DNA of 64,000 bases from positions 2,993,501-3,057,500 of the forward strand of contig NZ_AP018449.1 of the NCBI RefSeq assembly GCF_003966895.1. The letters run 5' to 3'. The notes beneath the pieces are model-generated. The model was given only the letters and a program-made list of their open reading frames with translations. It had not been told where the DNA came from and did no database searches. Shown here piece by piece: positions 26,564 through 36,355 of the stretch; the stretch's first letter is position 1; every line of letters starts with the position of its first letter. Origin of the DNA: Methylomusa anaerophila. Lineage in GTDB: Bacteria > Bacillota > Negativicutes > Sporomusales > Sporomusaceae. The position numbers were made by a program, and so were the translations under genes.

Positions 26564-27058
26564 ATTATTACTGTAGAACAAATCATCACCGTAGTATCGG
26601 CAGCGATTATTTTATCAATTTTGATTTTCATTGTGGATTGGCGGTATTTCCGGGATTGGGTCGTTGTTTTTTTGTTTAAGGGATTGCTTGATCTTGTTTG
26701 GGGAAGCGCTGTCGTCAGTTTACACTTGCTCAAATATCCGGTCAGACTGCTGCCAAAGTACTATGAGACAAGCATTTTGTTTGAGTTGTGGGTATTTCCC
26801 GTTTTATGCATCTGGTACAATCAAGTTACACGGGAACGGGGAATTGTGCCTATCATTCTGTACGCCGTCCTGTTTAGCGCCGGGGTGACTGCCATCGAAT
26901 ACCCTATTGAGCGATATACCGGACTTCTTCGATATATTGATTGGAATTGGTTTACTACTTTTTACACGTTAATAATTACATTTTTGATCTCCCGAGGTTT
27001 CATAGCTTTTTACCGCTGGGGATGCGATTATTTTGGACGGAATGGACGGAATCATTGA
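26564..27058 (+). CDS. CBO0543-like integral membrane protein with probable ATT start
   Basis: A membrane protein of about 164 residues with four to five hydrophobic segments; the middle HLLKYPVRLLPKYYETSILFE and VTAIEYPIERYTGLLRYIDWN resemble the CBO0543 family of clostridial membrane proteins. No ATG, GTG or TTG lies near the strong AAGGAGG at 26551-26557. In frame, 6 and 9 bases later, are ATT codons (26564, 26567), so an ATT start is the best reading and gives a complete first helix. A conservative TTG start at 26621 would remove most of that helix and lacks a ribosome-binding site. Function unknown. Confidence 0.65.
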   Translation: MITVEQIITVVSAAIILSILIFIVDWRYFRDWVVVFLFKGLLDLVWGSAVVSLHLLKYPVRLLPKYYETSILFELWVFPVLCIWYNQVTRERGIVPIILYAVLFSAGVTAIEYPIERYTGLLRYIDWNWFTTFYTLIITFLISRGFIAFYRWGCDYFGRNGRNH

Positions 27059-27355
27059 TAGCAAGAGTCATTTCGGATAATATAAGCCAGTTAGCCAGTT
27101 AGATTGTAACTCTCTTAATTCATAATACGTTACAATGTAACTGTTTTTTTGTTCATGGCCCCTCTTCAAGCAAATGAAGGGGGGATTGCTTTTCCCGCAT
27201 TGTGAAAAATTAACTAGAAAGAGCACAGCGAATGGCGTATACTGGTTTTAATCCTCGCCGGACAAAAGACTGTTGCCCAGGATATTTTTTCGTTGTACAT
27301 AGTTGGACTAACGCGTCTATTTTAAAGCATGGCGTTTGCGTTGGGTGGTGAACAA

Positions 27356-28258
27356 GTGAGAAAAACATTGATCTTCAATATTCAGAAGTTTTGTATTCAT
27401 GATGGACCGGGAATTCGGACCACGGTTTTCTTTAAGGGGTGTCCGCTTAAGTGCTCCTGGTGCCATAACCCTGAAAGCCAAAATTCTCGCCAGGAGATGT
27501 TGTATGATAAAGATAAATGTAGTTTGTGCGGTCAATGTGCGCGGCACTGCCAAGTCAAGGCCATCAGCATAACCAACGGCAAAATACTGTTTGACCCGCA
27601 TAAATGCCGGCTATGTAAGGTTTGTATTGATGTTTGCAGTAATAATGCGCGGGAAATAGCAGGAGAAGAATATTCCGTGGCCGAGTTGATGCGGGAAATT
27701 GAAAAAGACAGGCCGTTTTATGAACAATCCGGGGGCGGAGTGACTTTATCCGGCGGGGAGGCCATGGTGCAGATTGATTTTGTGGCAGAACTGGTCGCCA
27801 CTTGCCGGGAACGGGGAATCGCGGTGGCGATAGATACGTGCGGTCAGGCACCTACGGAAAACTTCCTGCGAATTATGGAATACGTTGATATCTTTTTGTA
27901 CGATATAAAGCTGCTGGACCCTGCCCGGCACAGGGATTACACCGGGCAGGATAACCGGCTGATCCTGGACAATCTGAAGGTGCTGTCGGACCAAGGCGCA
28001 AATATAAACTTACGCTTGCCGCTGCTTGCGGGAGTCAATGACGGTCCCGATCATATCTGCCGGGTGATCCGGCTTATTCAGAATTTCAACATCAGCAGCA
28101 TCAACCTGCTGCCGTATCATGACATCGGGCAGGGGAAATACCGGAAACTGGCCAGGGACTATCCGGCCGAAGGTTTTGACAAACCGCCGGCTGCAAGGGT
28201 GGCGGAAATCAAAGCCGCATTTGAGCAGGAAAACTATCAGGTCAAGATTGGAGGGTAA
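27356..28258 (+). CDS. Glycyl-radical enzyme activating protein (HypD activase)
   Basis: A 300-residue radical SAM enzyme that installs the glycyl radical on its partner. The signature HDGPGIRTTVFFKGCPLKCSWC gives the CxxxCxxC S-adenosylmethionine cluster; two further 4Fe-4S motifs (CSLCGQCARHC, CRLCKVCIDVC) form the usual ferredoxin insert, and GGGVTLSGGEAM is conserved in activases. I prefer GTG 27356 with GGGTGGTG upstream; an ATG at 27329 is an alternative. It is followed by the glycyl-radical enzyme after 3 bases, so the pair is one operon. Confidence 0.9.
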   Translation: MRKTLIFNIQKFCIHDGPGIRTTVFFKGCPLKCSWCHNPESQNSRQEMLYDKDKCSLCGQCARHCQVKAISITNGKILFDPHKCRLCKVCIDVCSNNAREIAGEEYSVAELMREIEKDRPFYEQSGGGVTLSGGEAMVQIDFVAELVATCRERGIAVAIDTCGQAPTENFLRIMEYVDIFLYDIKLLDPARHRDYTGQDNRLILDNLKVLSDQGANINLRLPLLAGVNDGPDHICRVIRLIQNFNISSINLLPYHDIGQGKYRKLARDYPAEGFDKPPAARVAEIKAAFEQENYQVKIGG

Positions 28259-28261
28259 TGA

Positions 28262-30634
28262 GTGGAAACAAGAGGCATGAATGAAAGGATCAGAAAACTT
28301 AGAACCCAGAGTCTTACTGCCGAGCCCCGCCTTTCCATGGAAAGGGCCGAGCTGGTTACCGCAGTTTACGAAAAATATTCCGGCACGGTGGAGACTCCCA
28401 TTTTGCGGGCGCTGGCCTTTAAACACATTATGGAAGAGAAGGCGCTATGCATCAATGACGGCGAACTCATTGTCGGAGAAAAAGGGGAAACTCCGCAGAG
28501 CGCGCCCACCTTTCCGGAGTTATGCTGTCACAGTCTTGATGATATGGCCGTCATGCAGCAGCGGGACAAGATCTATTTCCGGGTAACGGCCGAGGCGGAA
28601 AAAATACAAAGAGAAAAAATTATCCCTTATTGGCAGAACCGGGCGATGCGAAAAAATATTTTGGACCGGATGGCACCGGCATGGATGGACTGCTACGAAA
28701 GCGGCATTTTCACCGAGTTTATGGAACAAAGAGGGCCGGGTCACACCGTTATCGACGGCAAGATCTACAAAAAAGGCTTTCTTGATTTCAAAGCCGATAT
28801 TGAGCGGGAAATAAGCAACCTGAATTTTTTGGCGGATGAGCAAGCTTACGATAAAAAAATTCAGCTGGAGGCCATGGTAATCTGCTGTGACGCTATCATC
28901 ACTTACGGAAAACGGTACGCCCGCTATGCCCGGGAACTGGCCGCAGCCGAATCCGGCCAGACCCGCAAGGCAGAGCTATGGCAAATTGCCGCCAACTGTG
29001 AAGTTGTTCCTGCGCATAAGCCGGCAACCTTTGCCCAGGCCATACAAATGTACTGGTTTGTCCATATCGGCGTAACAACGGAGATCAACCCCTGGGATGC
29101 CTTAAGCCCCGGCCGCCTGGACCAGCATTTATATCCATTCTATCAACAGGGTATTGAAGCAGGATCCCTCACCCGGGAACAAGCCAAGGAGCTGTTGCAG
29201 TGTTTATGGATCAAATTCAATAATCAGCCTGCTCCTCCCAAAGTGGGTATTACTCTTAAAGAAAGCGGCACGTACACGGATTTTGCCAATCTGAATACGG
29301 GTGGGGTTAAAGCTGACGGTTCGGACGGGGTGAATGATATTTCCTATCTCATACTGGAGACAATGGATGAACTGAAATTGCTGCAGCCCAGTTCCAACGT
29401 CCAAATCAGCAGGAAATCGCCGCACCTGTTTGTAAAAAAAGCTTGCGAAATTTCCCGCAAAGGCTGGGGACAACCGGCGTTTTATAATACCGAGGCAATC
29501 ATTCAGGAACTGCTGCGAGCCGGCAAAGATATCGTCGACGCCAGGCAGGGAGGGGCCAGCGGCTGCGTGGAGACCGGCGCTTTCGGCAAAGAAGCCTATA
29601 TTTTGACAGGCTACTTTAATTTGCCGAAAATACTGGAACTGACGCTTAACAATGGCTTTGACCCAACAGTCAATAAACAGCTGGGCCTGGAGACGGGACA
29701 CGCCGAAGACTACAAGTCATACGAGGAGCTTTTCGCCGCTTATAAAAAACAACTGCAATATTTTGTCGATGTGAAAGTAACAGGCAATCATATCATCGAA
29801 ACTCTCTACGCCAAACATATGCCGGTTCCGTTCCTGTCCGTAATCATTAGCGACTGTATTAAAAAGGCCAAGGACTATAATGCCGGCGGCGCCAGATACA
29901 ACACCAACTACATCCAGGGGGTGGGCATCGGTACTCTCGCCGACAGTCTGGCGGCAATAAAATATAATGTGTTTGACCGGAAAAGTTTCACTATGACTGA
30001 ACTCATGCAAGCTCTGGCCGACAATTTTACCGGCCGGAAATACATTCACAACCTGGTGCTTAACCGTACCCCTAAGTATGGCAATGATGATGACTACGCC
30101 GACCAGATTATGATTGAGGCATTCGAAGCGTTTTACCAGGCGGTAACCGGCAGGAAGAACCGGAAAGGCGGCGTGTACCGTATCGACATGCTGCCTACTA
30201 CCTGTCACATTTACTTTGGCTCCGTTATGGGTGCCAGTCCCAACGGCAGGCGGGCGCATAAACCTTTGTCGGAAGGGATATCACCCGATAAGGGGGCTGA
30301 CAGAAAAGGTCCGACCGCCGTTATCAAATCCGCGTCCAAGATGGATCATATCAAAACCGGCGGCACTTTGCTCAATCAAAAATTCACTCCTGCCGTGGTC
30401 GCCGGTGAGGCCGGATTGGAAAATATGGCGGCCTTAATTCGAACTTACTTTAATCTTGACGGCCACCATATACAGTTTAATGTTATCGATAGAAAAACCC
30501 TGCTTGCGGCGCAAAGCCAGCCGGAAGAATACAAGGATCTGATTGTCCGGGTAGCAGGCTATAGTGATTATTTTCATAATTTGGATAAAGAGCTGCAAGA
30601 TGAGATCATCGCCAGAACTGAGCAGTCGTTTTAA
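28262..30634 (+). CDS. hypD: Glycyl-radical trans-4-hydroxy-L-proline dehydratase (HypD)
   Basis: A 790-residue glycyl-radical enzyme. Radical residues are clear: thiyl Cys435 and Glu437 in GASGCVETG and the glycyl Gly766 in RVAGYSD. Residues F153, D279, S335, Y451 and T646 sit exactly one position beyond the active-site residues I recall for Clostridioides HypD (F152, D278, S334, Y450, T645), so the family assignment is firm. The reaction makes pyrroline-5-carboxylate from hydroxyproline. The usual proC neighbour is not adjacent. GTG start behind GGAGGG; oxygen-sensitive and cytoplasmic. Confidence 0.85.
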   Translation: METRGMNERIRKLRTQSLTAEPRLSMERAELVTAVYEKYSGTVETPILRALAFKHIMEEKALCINDGELIVGEKGETPQSAPTFPELCCHSLDDMAVMQQRDKIYFRVTAEAEKIQREKIIPYWQNRAMRKNILDRMAPAWMDCYESGIFTEFMEQRGPGHTVIDGKIYKKGFLDFKADIEREISNLNFLADEQAYDKKIQLEAMVICCDAIITYGKRYARYARELAAAESGQTRKAELWQIAANCEVVPAHKPATFAQAIQMYWFVHIGVTTEINPWDALSPGRLDQHLYPFYQQGIEAGSLTREQAKELLQCLWIKFNNQPAPPKVGITLKESGTYTDFANLNTGGVKADGSDGVNDISYLILETMDELKLLQPSSNVQISRKSPHLFVKKACEISRKGWGQPAFYNTEAIIQELLRAGKDIVDARQGGASGCVETGAFGKEAYILTGYFNLPKILELTLNNGFDPTVNKQLGLETGHAEDYKSYEELFAAYKKQLQYFVDVKVTGNHIIETLYAKHMPVPFLSVIISDCIKKAKDYNAGGARYNTNYIQGVGIGTLADSLAAIKYNVFDRKSFTMTELMQALADNFTGRKYIHNLVLNRTPKYGNDDDYADQIMIEAFEAFYQAVTGRKNRKGGVYRIDMLPTTCHIYFGSVMGASPNGRRAHKPLSEGISPDKGADRKGPTAVIKSASKMDHIKTGGTLLNQKFTPAVVAGEAGLENMAALIRTYFNLDGHHIQFNVIDRKTLLAAQSQPEEYKDLIVRVAGYSDYFHNLDKELQDEIIARTEQSF

Positions 30635-30876
30635 TTGATGGATTTGTTATTACTAGGATTTTCTACAAATATTGGGATAAAATGAAAAAACGGAGAATTT
30701 GAGAGCTTGAGGCTGTTTATGCAAGATAAATGAAAAATTAACCTATTGTTAACACAAAAAAAAACAAACTTGATATAATTAATTTCAGAACATTCCATGA
30801 AAATTATTCCACAATATTGTCGAACTGGATGGGTGCAAACCCAGCCAGTGAATAAGATTAGGAGGAGTTATTCAGT

Positions 30877-31566
30877 ATGAAAATCAAAGTCGGTGTTGCT
30901 GTATTAGGTGCCATGGTCATGGCCAATGTTGCTTTGGCCAGCCCGCTTACAGACTATTCCACAGGTAAGACAGCCCTTGATGTTTCTTTTGAATCCCCCA
31001 AGATAACCGATGATAACGATACATATGGTTCTACCGGCAGTGTAAATGGCAAGAGTATTGTCGGTTTTGGCATTACCACAGGCCTTGGTAATAAATTCGC
31101 CCTTCAGTACAAACAGTCTTCTCCCCGAACAAAAGATGTAACTACCGATGTGCTTAACCTTGGTGGCGGTATTACTTCGATTAATTCTCACGAAACTGTG
31201 GACGTCAATGAATACAATCTTTTGTACCAAATAAATACGAATATTTCTGTTCTGGCCGGCGTTTCCCAGGTAAAGGGGAAACTTCAGGGCGATTTGTCTG
31301 ACAATACGAATACCCGGGGCCTTTTCCAAGTGGGCTTCGTCGGCTCCGCGCCGGTAGCGGACAAGACGACCGCTTATACAACGGCAGCCTTTGGCAATGA
31401 TTTGACTACTTGGAAACTGGGCCTAAGCTATCAAGTGGACAAAAACTGGGAAATGGATGTTTATTACGGCTATAACAAATACAGAAATCTCCAATGGCAA
31501 ACCGATTCCAGCCAATCTGATTTTACTATTAAAGGTGTGGGTTACGGTATTTCCTATAAATTCTAA
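30877..31566 (+). CDS. Outer-membrane beta-barrel protein
   Basis: A 229-residue secreted protein with a cleavable signal peptide (MKIKVGVAVLGAMVMANVALA|S). The mature part alternates polar and hydrophobic residues in beta-hairpin fashion and ends in GVGYGISYKF, the terminal Phe being the sorting signal recognised by BamA. The form is typical of porin-like proteins of diderm Firmicutes. AGGAGGAG precedes the ATG. It supports a two-membrane cell envelope. Confidence 0.82.
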   Translation: MKIKVGVAVLGAMVMANVALASPLTDYSTGKTALDVSFESPKITDDNDTYGSTGSVNGKSIVGFGITTGLGNKFALQYKQSSPRTKDVTTDVLNLGGGITSINSHETVDVNEYNLLYQINTNISVLAGVSQVKGKLQGDLSDNTNTRGLFQVGFVGSAPVADKTTAYTTAAFGNDLTTWKLGLSYQVDKNWEMDVYYGYNKYRNLQWQTDSSQSDFTIKGVGYGISYKF

Positions 31567-31640
31567 TGCCGGTTAAGCAGGTGGAACTTATACTTTGTTC
31601 CTGAAGAAAACATATAAAAAATAAGAGGGGATGACAGTTA

Positions 31641-33437
31641 GTGGATAAGAAAGATGAACTGTTGGAACTAGTCCAAAAGCCTGGCAATATAAGCCGTAGG
31701 GCATTCCTGAAAACTGCCGGCTCGTTGGCTGTGCTCTTGTCCTTGCCGGTTGATCTCAGAAATGTGTTTGCCGCAAGTCCCGGCGCTTCCGTCGCTCCGG
31801 ACCACGTTACTTTGACCTGGTCGGGCGACCCGGCAACTACCCAGACGATTACCTGGCGCACCAACACTACCGTCAGCAACGGAGTGATTCAGTATTCAAC
31901 TACCACGACAGGCAGAGCCGCGCTCACCAACGGAGTGCAAACAGTTACGGCTGCTCTGGAAACATTAAAATCCGACTTAGGGGATGCTAATCTCCATTCC
32001 GCCATGGTGAGCGGTCTAAGACCCGGCACCAAGTACAATTACCGGGTGGGCGACGGTGTTAACTGGAGTTCCGTTTCTTCTTTCACTACCGCAGTGGCAG
32101 GCGCCACTTCCTTTAAGTTCCTGGTTTTCGGCGATAGTCAAAGTGGTATTATCGGTACTCCCGAGTATACGCCCTGGCAAAACAATGTTCATGCAGCTTA
32201 TGCCGCCAATACCGACGCCAAGTTCTTTATCAACGTCGGCGATTTGACGGAATGCGGTCAGAATTACGTTCACTGGAATAACTGGTATGCTGCCTGCCAG
32301 GACATTATCAACACCATTCCGGCCATGCCCAGCGAAGGAAACCATGAAACCTACAGCTCCAACTATAACTCCGGCAGTCCCGGCTGGATTCCGCCTTCCG
32401 GTTCAACGGCTGAGCCTTATGAATATGTTCATCAGTTCAAGGTGCCGCAAAATGGTCCTGCCGGCTTAAATACCCAGGCCTATTCCTGGGATTTCGGCAA
32501 TGTTCACTTTGCTATAATCGACAGCCAGTATGATGAAGAAGTAACAGCGGAACTGAAGGCTCGCTTCCCGGGAACCACCTTCCTGGATTTACAGAAAACC
32601 TGGCTGGAGAATGACCTGAAAAATACCCAAAAACAATGGAAAATCGTTATTTTCCACAAAACACCGTACTATAACAAAGCAAACCGCACCAATGAACTCC
32701 TTAAGACCGCTTTTTGCCCTATTATTGAAAAATATAATGTGGATGTTGTGTTTAACGGCCATGACCATGGCATTTCCCGTACCTATCCCATCAAAGGCGA
32801 TGTATTCCAAAACTCTCCGTCTAAAGGCACGGTTTACTATGTGACCGGCCGGAGCGGCAATAAGTATTACACCGACCTGTCGAAGAAGGTATGGGATCAA
32901 TTCTTCTATGACGCCAATGACATGCCCGGTTACGTTGTTGCTCAGGTCAACGGCTCCAGCTTAACCTTAAAGGCGGTAAAACAAAACGGCACGGTTGTTG
33001 ATACTTATACAATCAATAAAGCCAGCGGCACAGACAGCCCGGCCACTGTTCTTCCCGCCAAGTATGCCGCCACCCGGGTCATCGTGTACGGCAATGACAG
33101 CAACGTAAACGCAGTGCAAAACGGGTCGACCCGGTATATTCCTTTGAATTTTGTCAAGGTTGGCTATACCAACTCGTATACCGGCGGCACGCCGGTATCC
33201 AATTTGGGCGTGACCAATTTTACGTCCAGCACCACTCAAGCCGCCTTTACCTATAACCAAGTTAGCTATACTTTCACTGTCGGCAGCACTACTGTCGGCG
33301 GCAGCACCAAAACTCTCACCAGCCCGGCTATCCTGCAAGACGGTATGGTGATGATTAAGGCTGACGACGTTACAAATGTTTTGGGCTTTGCCTATCGCTA
33401 TGATTCCAGCCTTAATGCAATCTTCCTCGCGAAATAG
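31641..33437 (+). CDS. Tat-exported purple acid phosphatase-like metallophosphoesterase
   Basis: A 598-residue exported enzyme. A twin-arginine signal (SRRAFLKTAGSLAVLLSLP) is at residues 18-36. A fibronectin-III-like domain follows (about 50-150), then the metallophosphoesterase core with FGDSQSG, NVGDLTE, EGNHETY, FHKTPYY and FNGHDHG as metal ligands (about 160-420), and a C-terminal copper-amine-oxidase-N-like domain (about 470-598) often used for wall binding. GTG start behind AGAGGGG. tatA lies directly downstream. Confidence 0.9.
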   Translation: MDKKDELLELVQKPGNISRRAFLKTAGSLAVLLSLPVDLRNVFAASPGASVAPDHVTLTWSGDPATTQTITWRTNTTVSNGVIQYSTTTTGRAALTNGVQTVTAALETLKSDLGDANLHSAMVSGLRPGTKYNYRVGDGVNWSSVSSFTTAVAGATSFKFLVFGDSQSGIIGTPEYTPWQNNVHAAYAANTDAKFFINVGDLTECGQNYVHWNNWYAACQDIINTIPAMPSEGNHETYSSNYNSGSPGWIPPSGSTAEPYEYVHQFKVPQNGPAGLNTQAYSWDFGNVHFAIIDSQYDEEVTAELKARFPGTTFLDLQKTWLENDLKNTQKQWKIVIFHKTPYYNKANRTNELLKTAFCPIIEKYNVDVVFNGHDHGISRTYPIKGDVFQNSPSKGTVYYVTGRSGNKYYTDLSKKVWDQFFYDANDMPGYVVAQVNGSSLTLKAVKQNGTVVDTYTINKASGTDSPATVLPAKYAATRVIVYGNDSNVNAVQNGSTRYIPLNFVKVGYTNSYTGGTPVSNLGVTNFTSSTTQAAFTYNQVSYTFTVGSTTVGGSTKTLTSPAILQDGMVMIKADDVTNVLGFAYRYDSSLNAIFLAK

Positions 33438-33457
33438 AGGCTGCTTGCCGGATTATA

Positions 33458-33492
33458 ATACACCTATAAGCCGGTATAGCTTGTAGGTGTAT
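33458..33492 (+). terminator. Rho-independent terminator
   Basis: ATACACCTA (33458-33466) pairs with TAGGTGTAT (33484-33492), then TTGTTTTA. It ends the phosphoesterase transcript before tatA. Confidence 0.8.
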
Positions 33493-33565
33493 TTGTTTTA
33501 ATCATAATATCCCAGACTATGGCAGGGTTTATCTTTATAATTTTATGAGAGGGAAGTGTTCAGCT

Positions 33566-33826
33566 ATGTTTAGTTTTGCGATGCCGGAACTAATATTGAT
33601 CCTGGTGATTGCCCTGGTAGTCTTTGGTCCCGGCAAATTGCCGGAGCTTGGCAAGGCATTAGGGAAAGGAATGCAGGAATTTCGCCGCGCGACAGGTGAA
33701 GTTGTCGAAGAAAAAGCAATCAATATTGAAGCAAAGGCGATTGAAGAGAAAAACCGGTTGGACAAGTTGCCCGCTGCTGAAAGTGAGCGCAGAGCGGCAG
33801 GAGTAAATTCACAGGAGCAGAGATAG
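33566..33826 (+). CDS. tatA: Sec-independent protein translocase TatA
   Basis: An 86-residue TatA/E protein: one N-terminal membrane helix (MPELILILVIALVVFG), the conserved hinge FGPGKLPELGKALGKGMQEFR, and an amphipathic, then charged tail. It forms the pore of the Tat system. I take ATG 33566; an ATG at 33545 would add seven residues not seen in the family. No tatC is adjacent. Position behind a Tat substrate suggests a dedicated supply. Confidence 0.93.
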   Translation: MFSFAMPELILILVIALVVFGPGKLPELGKALGKGMQEFRRATGEVVEEKAINIEAKAIEEKNRLDKLPAAESERRAAGVNSQEQR

Positions 33827-33918
33827 TTAGCGTAACGCCGGTCAAGGTTGAGGATATCTTGCCGGCGTTTGCTCATTTCGCAGTATTAAAAGTGTGAAGT
33901 ATATGCATAGGGAGAGTG

Positions 33919-33947
33919 AGAGGTTGAGAGCGCAGCTCTCAACCTCT
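33919..33947. terminator. Perfect hairpin terminator
   Basis: 13-bp perfect stem AGAGGTTGAGAGC with loop GCA, between convergent tatA and the acidic-tail gene. Confidence 0.8.
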
Positions 33948-33963
33948 TTGCTTACATGAAGAG

Positions 33964-34224
33964 TTAATATTCTTCGGAAGAGTCATCCGCAGAGTCATCT
34001 TCAGAATCGTCCTCAGAATCATCCTCAGAATCATCCTCGATCGGCAGTTCTTCTTCGGACTCCTCTTGTTCCGGCGTATCCAGGCGATGAATCTTAGCCA
34101 GTAAATCAATGATCTGATGGTTTTGTTCAATCAGAATCTCTTGATTTTTGCTAATTGTATTGAGAGGAGCCAGAGCTGTTTGGAATTTCTCAACCAGGTA
34201 TTTTACTGTTTTTTCATAAGCCAA
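33964..34224 (-). CDS. Small protein with acidic EDDS-repeat tail
   Basis: An 86-residue protein read from a TTG at 34224, 8 bases after AAAGGAGG; an ATG at 34284 would give 106 residues but sits before a promoter-like TATTAT. The N-terminal 50 residues are helical (EKTVKYLVEKFQTALAPL), and the C-terminus carries three to four tandem EDDS units, giving a very acidic tail. No family recognised. The tail could bind cations or a basic partner. Confidence 0.65.
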   Translation of the reverse strand: MAYEKTVKYLVEKFQTALAPLNTISKNQEILIEQNHQIIDLLAKIHRLDTPEQEESEEELPIEDDSEDDSEDDSEDDSADDSSEEY

Positions 34225-34427
34225 CTCAATGACCTCCTTTCCTATCTCCTTTATAATACTGTTGTCATCTTCGAAATGTACCAAACTTAATTGACATTTA
34301 ACTTGTAACTTGCCCCGTAACCATTTTTGAGTTCAAGGACTCCCAAAGTATAAATATCAGATAGCTGTAGCAGAGTGAATTAAAACGCATACAATATTAA
34401 CATAATACAACAGAAGGGAGAGTTTTT

Positions 34428-35981
34428 GTGAGTTGTGCAAGGTTAGTGTTTAAACGCCTAAAACGCCTGGGGGTTTATCCTAAAGTGGCAACATCCAATA
34501 TAGGATTCCAGCTTATGCTATATTCTGCCGGCGGCTTATTTTATCTGCTGCAGCAGATCCAGAACAGAAATAAACCGGTTGCCCCTGTCTGCCGGAGTCA
34601 GGCCAAACCGCACAAGCGCGACACAAGTACCGTCACGTTTATGGATGTGGCCGGTGTAGACGAGGCCAAGCAGGAACTGGAGGAAATACTGGAGTTTATC
34701 CGGCACCCTAAAAGATTCAGTGCAATGGGTGCCCGCGTTCCCAAAGGCGTATTATTGTATGGCCCTCCCGGTACGGGTAAAACACTGCTGGCAAAGGCAT
34801 TGGCCGGCGAGGCGGGTGTGCCGTTTTTAAACATGAGCGGTTCGGAATTTGTGGAAATGTTTGTCGGGGTTGGCGCTTCCCGGGTGCGCGACTTGTTTAA
34901 GGAGGCCCGGATGAAGACACCCTGCATTGTTTTCATTGACGAGATTGATGCCGTGGGGCGGCAGCGCGGCACGGGTATCGGCGGCAGCCATGATGAACGG
35001 GAGCAGACGCTCAATCAACTACTGGTAGAAATGGATGGATTTAACGCCAAAAAAGGCATCGTCGTTATCGCCGCTACCAATCGTCCGGATGTTCTTGATC
35101 CGGCGCTCCTGCGTCCGGGCCGCTTTGATCGCCAGATAGTCGTTGACCGGCCTGACCTTAAAGGCCGCCTTGATATTTTACAGGTACACACCAGAGGCAA
35201 ACCACTGGCTAACGGACTGGATCTTATGGTTATTGCCCGGCGCACACCCGGTTTTACCGGTGCCGATCTGGGTAACTTGGTGAACGAGGCGGCGCTCCTT
35301 GCTATCCGCCGCGGTACTAAGTGTATTGAGATGAATGATATGGAAGAGGCGGTAGACCGGGTAATGGCCGGACCGCAGCGCAAGAGCCGGGTGATGAGTA
35401 ACAAAGATAAAAAACTAACCGCTTATCATGAGGCAGGCCATGCGCTGGTAGGAATGCTCCTGCCCCATACCGATCCAATCCACAAGGTGTCAATTATCTC
35501 CCGTGGCCGGGCCGGCGGCTATACTCTCACTTTACCGGCGGAAGACCATTACTATCAAACCCGTTCGGAGCTTTTCAGCCAACTCACGGTCCTATTTGGC
35601 GGCCAGGCAGCCGAAGCCCTGGCTTTTGGCGAAGTAAGCAACGGCGGGTACAATGACCTGGTTCAGGCCACCGAACTGGCGCGTAAAATGGTGTGTGAAT
35701 ACGGTATGAGCGAGGTGTTGGGCCCAATCACCTATGTCCGGCGTAAAGAACAGGTATTCCTTGGCCGGGACATTTTAGAGAACCGGGACTGCAGTGAAAA
35801 AATAGCCGGCACCATCGATAATGAAATACATCGCCTCATTCAGGATGCTTGCGCTAAAGCGGAGGAAATCATCGGCGCTAATATTAAGAAGCTAAACCTT
35901 ATCGCCAACTCTTTGCTGCAGCGGGAAACGCTCAGCGGCGAGGAATTGAAAAATTTGCTGAACATTCCAGCTAATCAGTAA
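34428..35981 (+). CDS. FtsH-like AAA+ zinc metalloprotease with shortened N-terminus
   Basis: A 517-residue paralogue of FtsH. It has a single weak hydrophobic segment (residues 22-42) instead of two helices plus a periplasmic domain. The AAA core is complete: Walker A GPPGTGKT at 112-119, Walker B VFIDEID at 168-174 and the second region of homology [18 protein letters not shown]. The protease motif HEAGH is at 334-338, and a distal Asp ligand is in [12 protein letters not shown]. It should degrade membrane or cytoplasmic proteins. GTG start behind AAGGGAGA. In sporulating Firmicutes short FtsH-like proteins occur besides the main one. Confidence 0.9.
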   Translation: MSCARLVFKRLKRLGVYPKVATSNIGFQLMLYSAGGLFYLLQQIQNRNKPVAPVCRSQAKPHKRDTSTVTFMDVAGVDEAKQELEEILEFIRHPKRFSAMGARVPKGVLLYGPPGTGKTLLAKALAGEAGVPFLNMSGSEFVEMFVGVGASRVRDLFKEARMKTPCIVFIDEIDAVGRQRGTGIGGSHDEREQTLNQLLVEMDGFNAKKGIVVIAATNRPDVLDPALLRPGRFDRQIVVDRPDLKGRLDILQVHTRGKPLANGLDLMVIARRTPGFTGADLGNLVNEAALLAIRRGTKCIEMNDMEEAVDRVMAGPQRKSRVMSNKDKKLTAYHEAGHALVGMLLPHTDPIHKVSIISRGRAGGYTLTLPAEDHYYQTRSELFSQLTVLFGGQAAEALAFGEVSNGGYNDLVQATELARKMVCEYGMSEVLGPITYVRRKEQVFLGRDILENRDCSEKIAGTIDNEIHRLIQDACAKAEEIIGANIKKLNLIANSLLQRETLSGEELKNLLNIPANQ

Positions 35982-36099
35982 CGAGACAGGCATGTTGATA
36001 AGTTTTCACAAATGTTGGCCGGCGCTCTTGATTTTTGGCGGTGATTTTTGTATTCTTAAAGACAAGGCTTAACATATTTGGTGATGAAGGATTATAGTA

Positions 36100-36280
36100 C
36101 CTGACAAAAACTTTTTTAGCGATTCGGGGGTAGTGAAAGCCCGGAAAAGGGATCAGGGAAACGGCGGTCCGGAGCCGGCTGCTTTTAAGGGGATGCACCT
36201 AAGTGCGTCAAATAGGGTGGAACCGCGGGTGCGATAAGCTCTCGTCCCTATGGATAATAATCCGTGGGCGGGAGTTTTTG
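36100..36280 (+). promoter_or_regulatory. T-box riboswitch leader of glyQS
   Basis: Contains the T-box consensus AGGGTGGAACCGCGGG (36214-36229) and a terminator (36239-36279: CTCTCGTCC pairing with GGGCGGGAG, then TTTTT). It senses uncharged tRNA, here by context tRNA-Gly, by base-pairing to the specifier loop and the tRNA CCA end, and prevents termination. The 5' limit is approximate; I did not map the specifier codon with certainty. Confidence 0.88.
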
Positions 36281-36290
36281 TATTTTTATA

Positions 36291-36342
36291 TGTTTAATGA
36301 TGTTTAATGATGTTTAATGTTTAAAGTTTAAAGTTTAAAGTT
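36291..36342. repeat. Short tandem repeats in the glyQS leader
   Basis: TGTTTAATGA repeated three times (36291-36320) followed by three GTTTAAA-like units, directly before the AAGGAG ribosome-binding site. Low-complexity AT-rich spacer between the T-box terminator and the start codon. Confidence 0.85.
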
Positions 36343-36355
36343 AAGGAGTGACAAC

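Noticed and set aside
29717..30259. Antisense 180-codon frame over hypD
   Set aside because: hypD is conserved at residue level through this whole span; the antisense frame has no family features.
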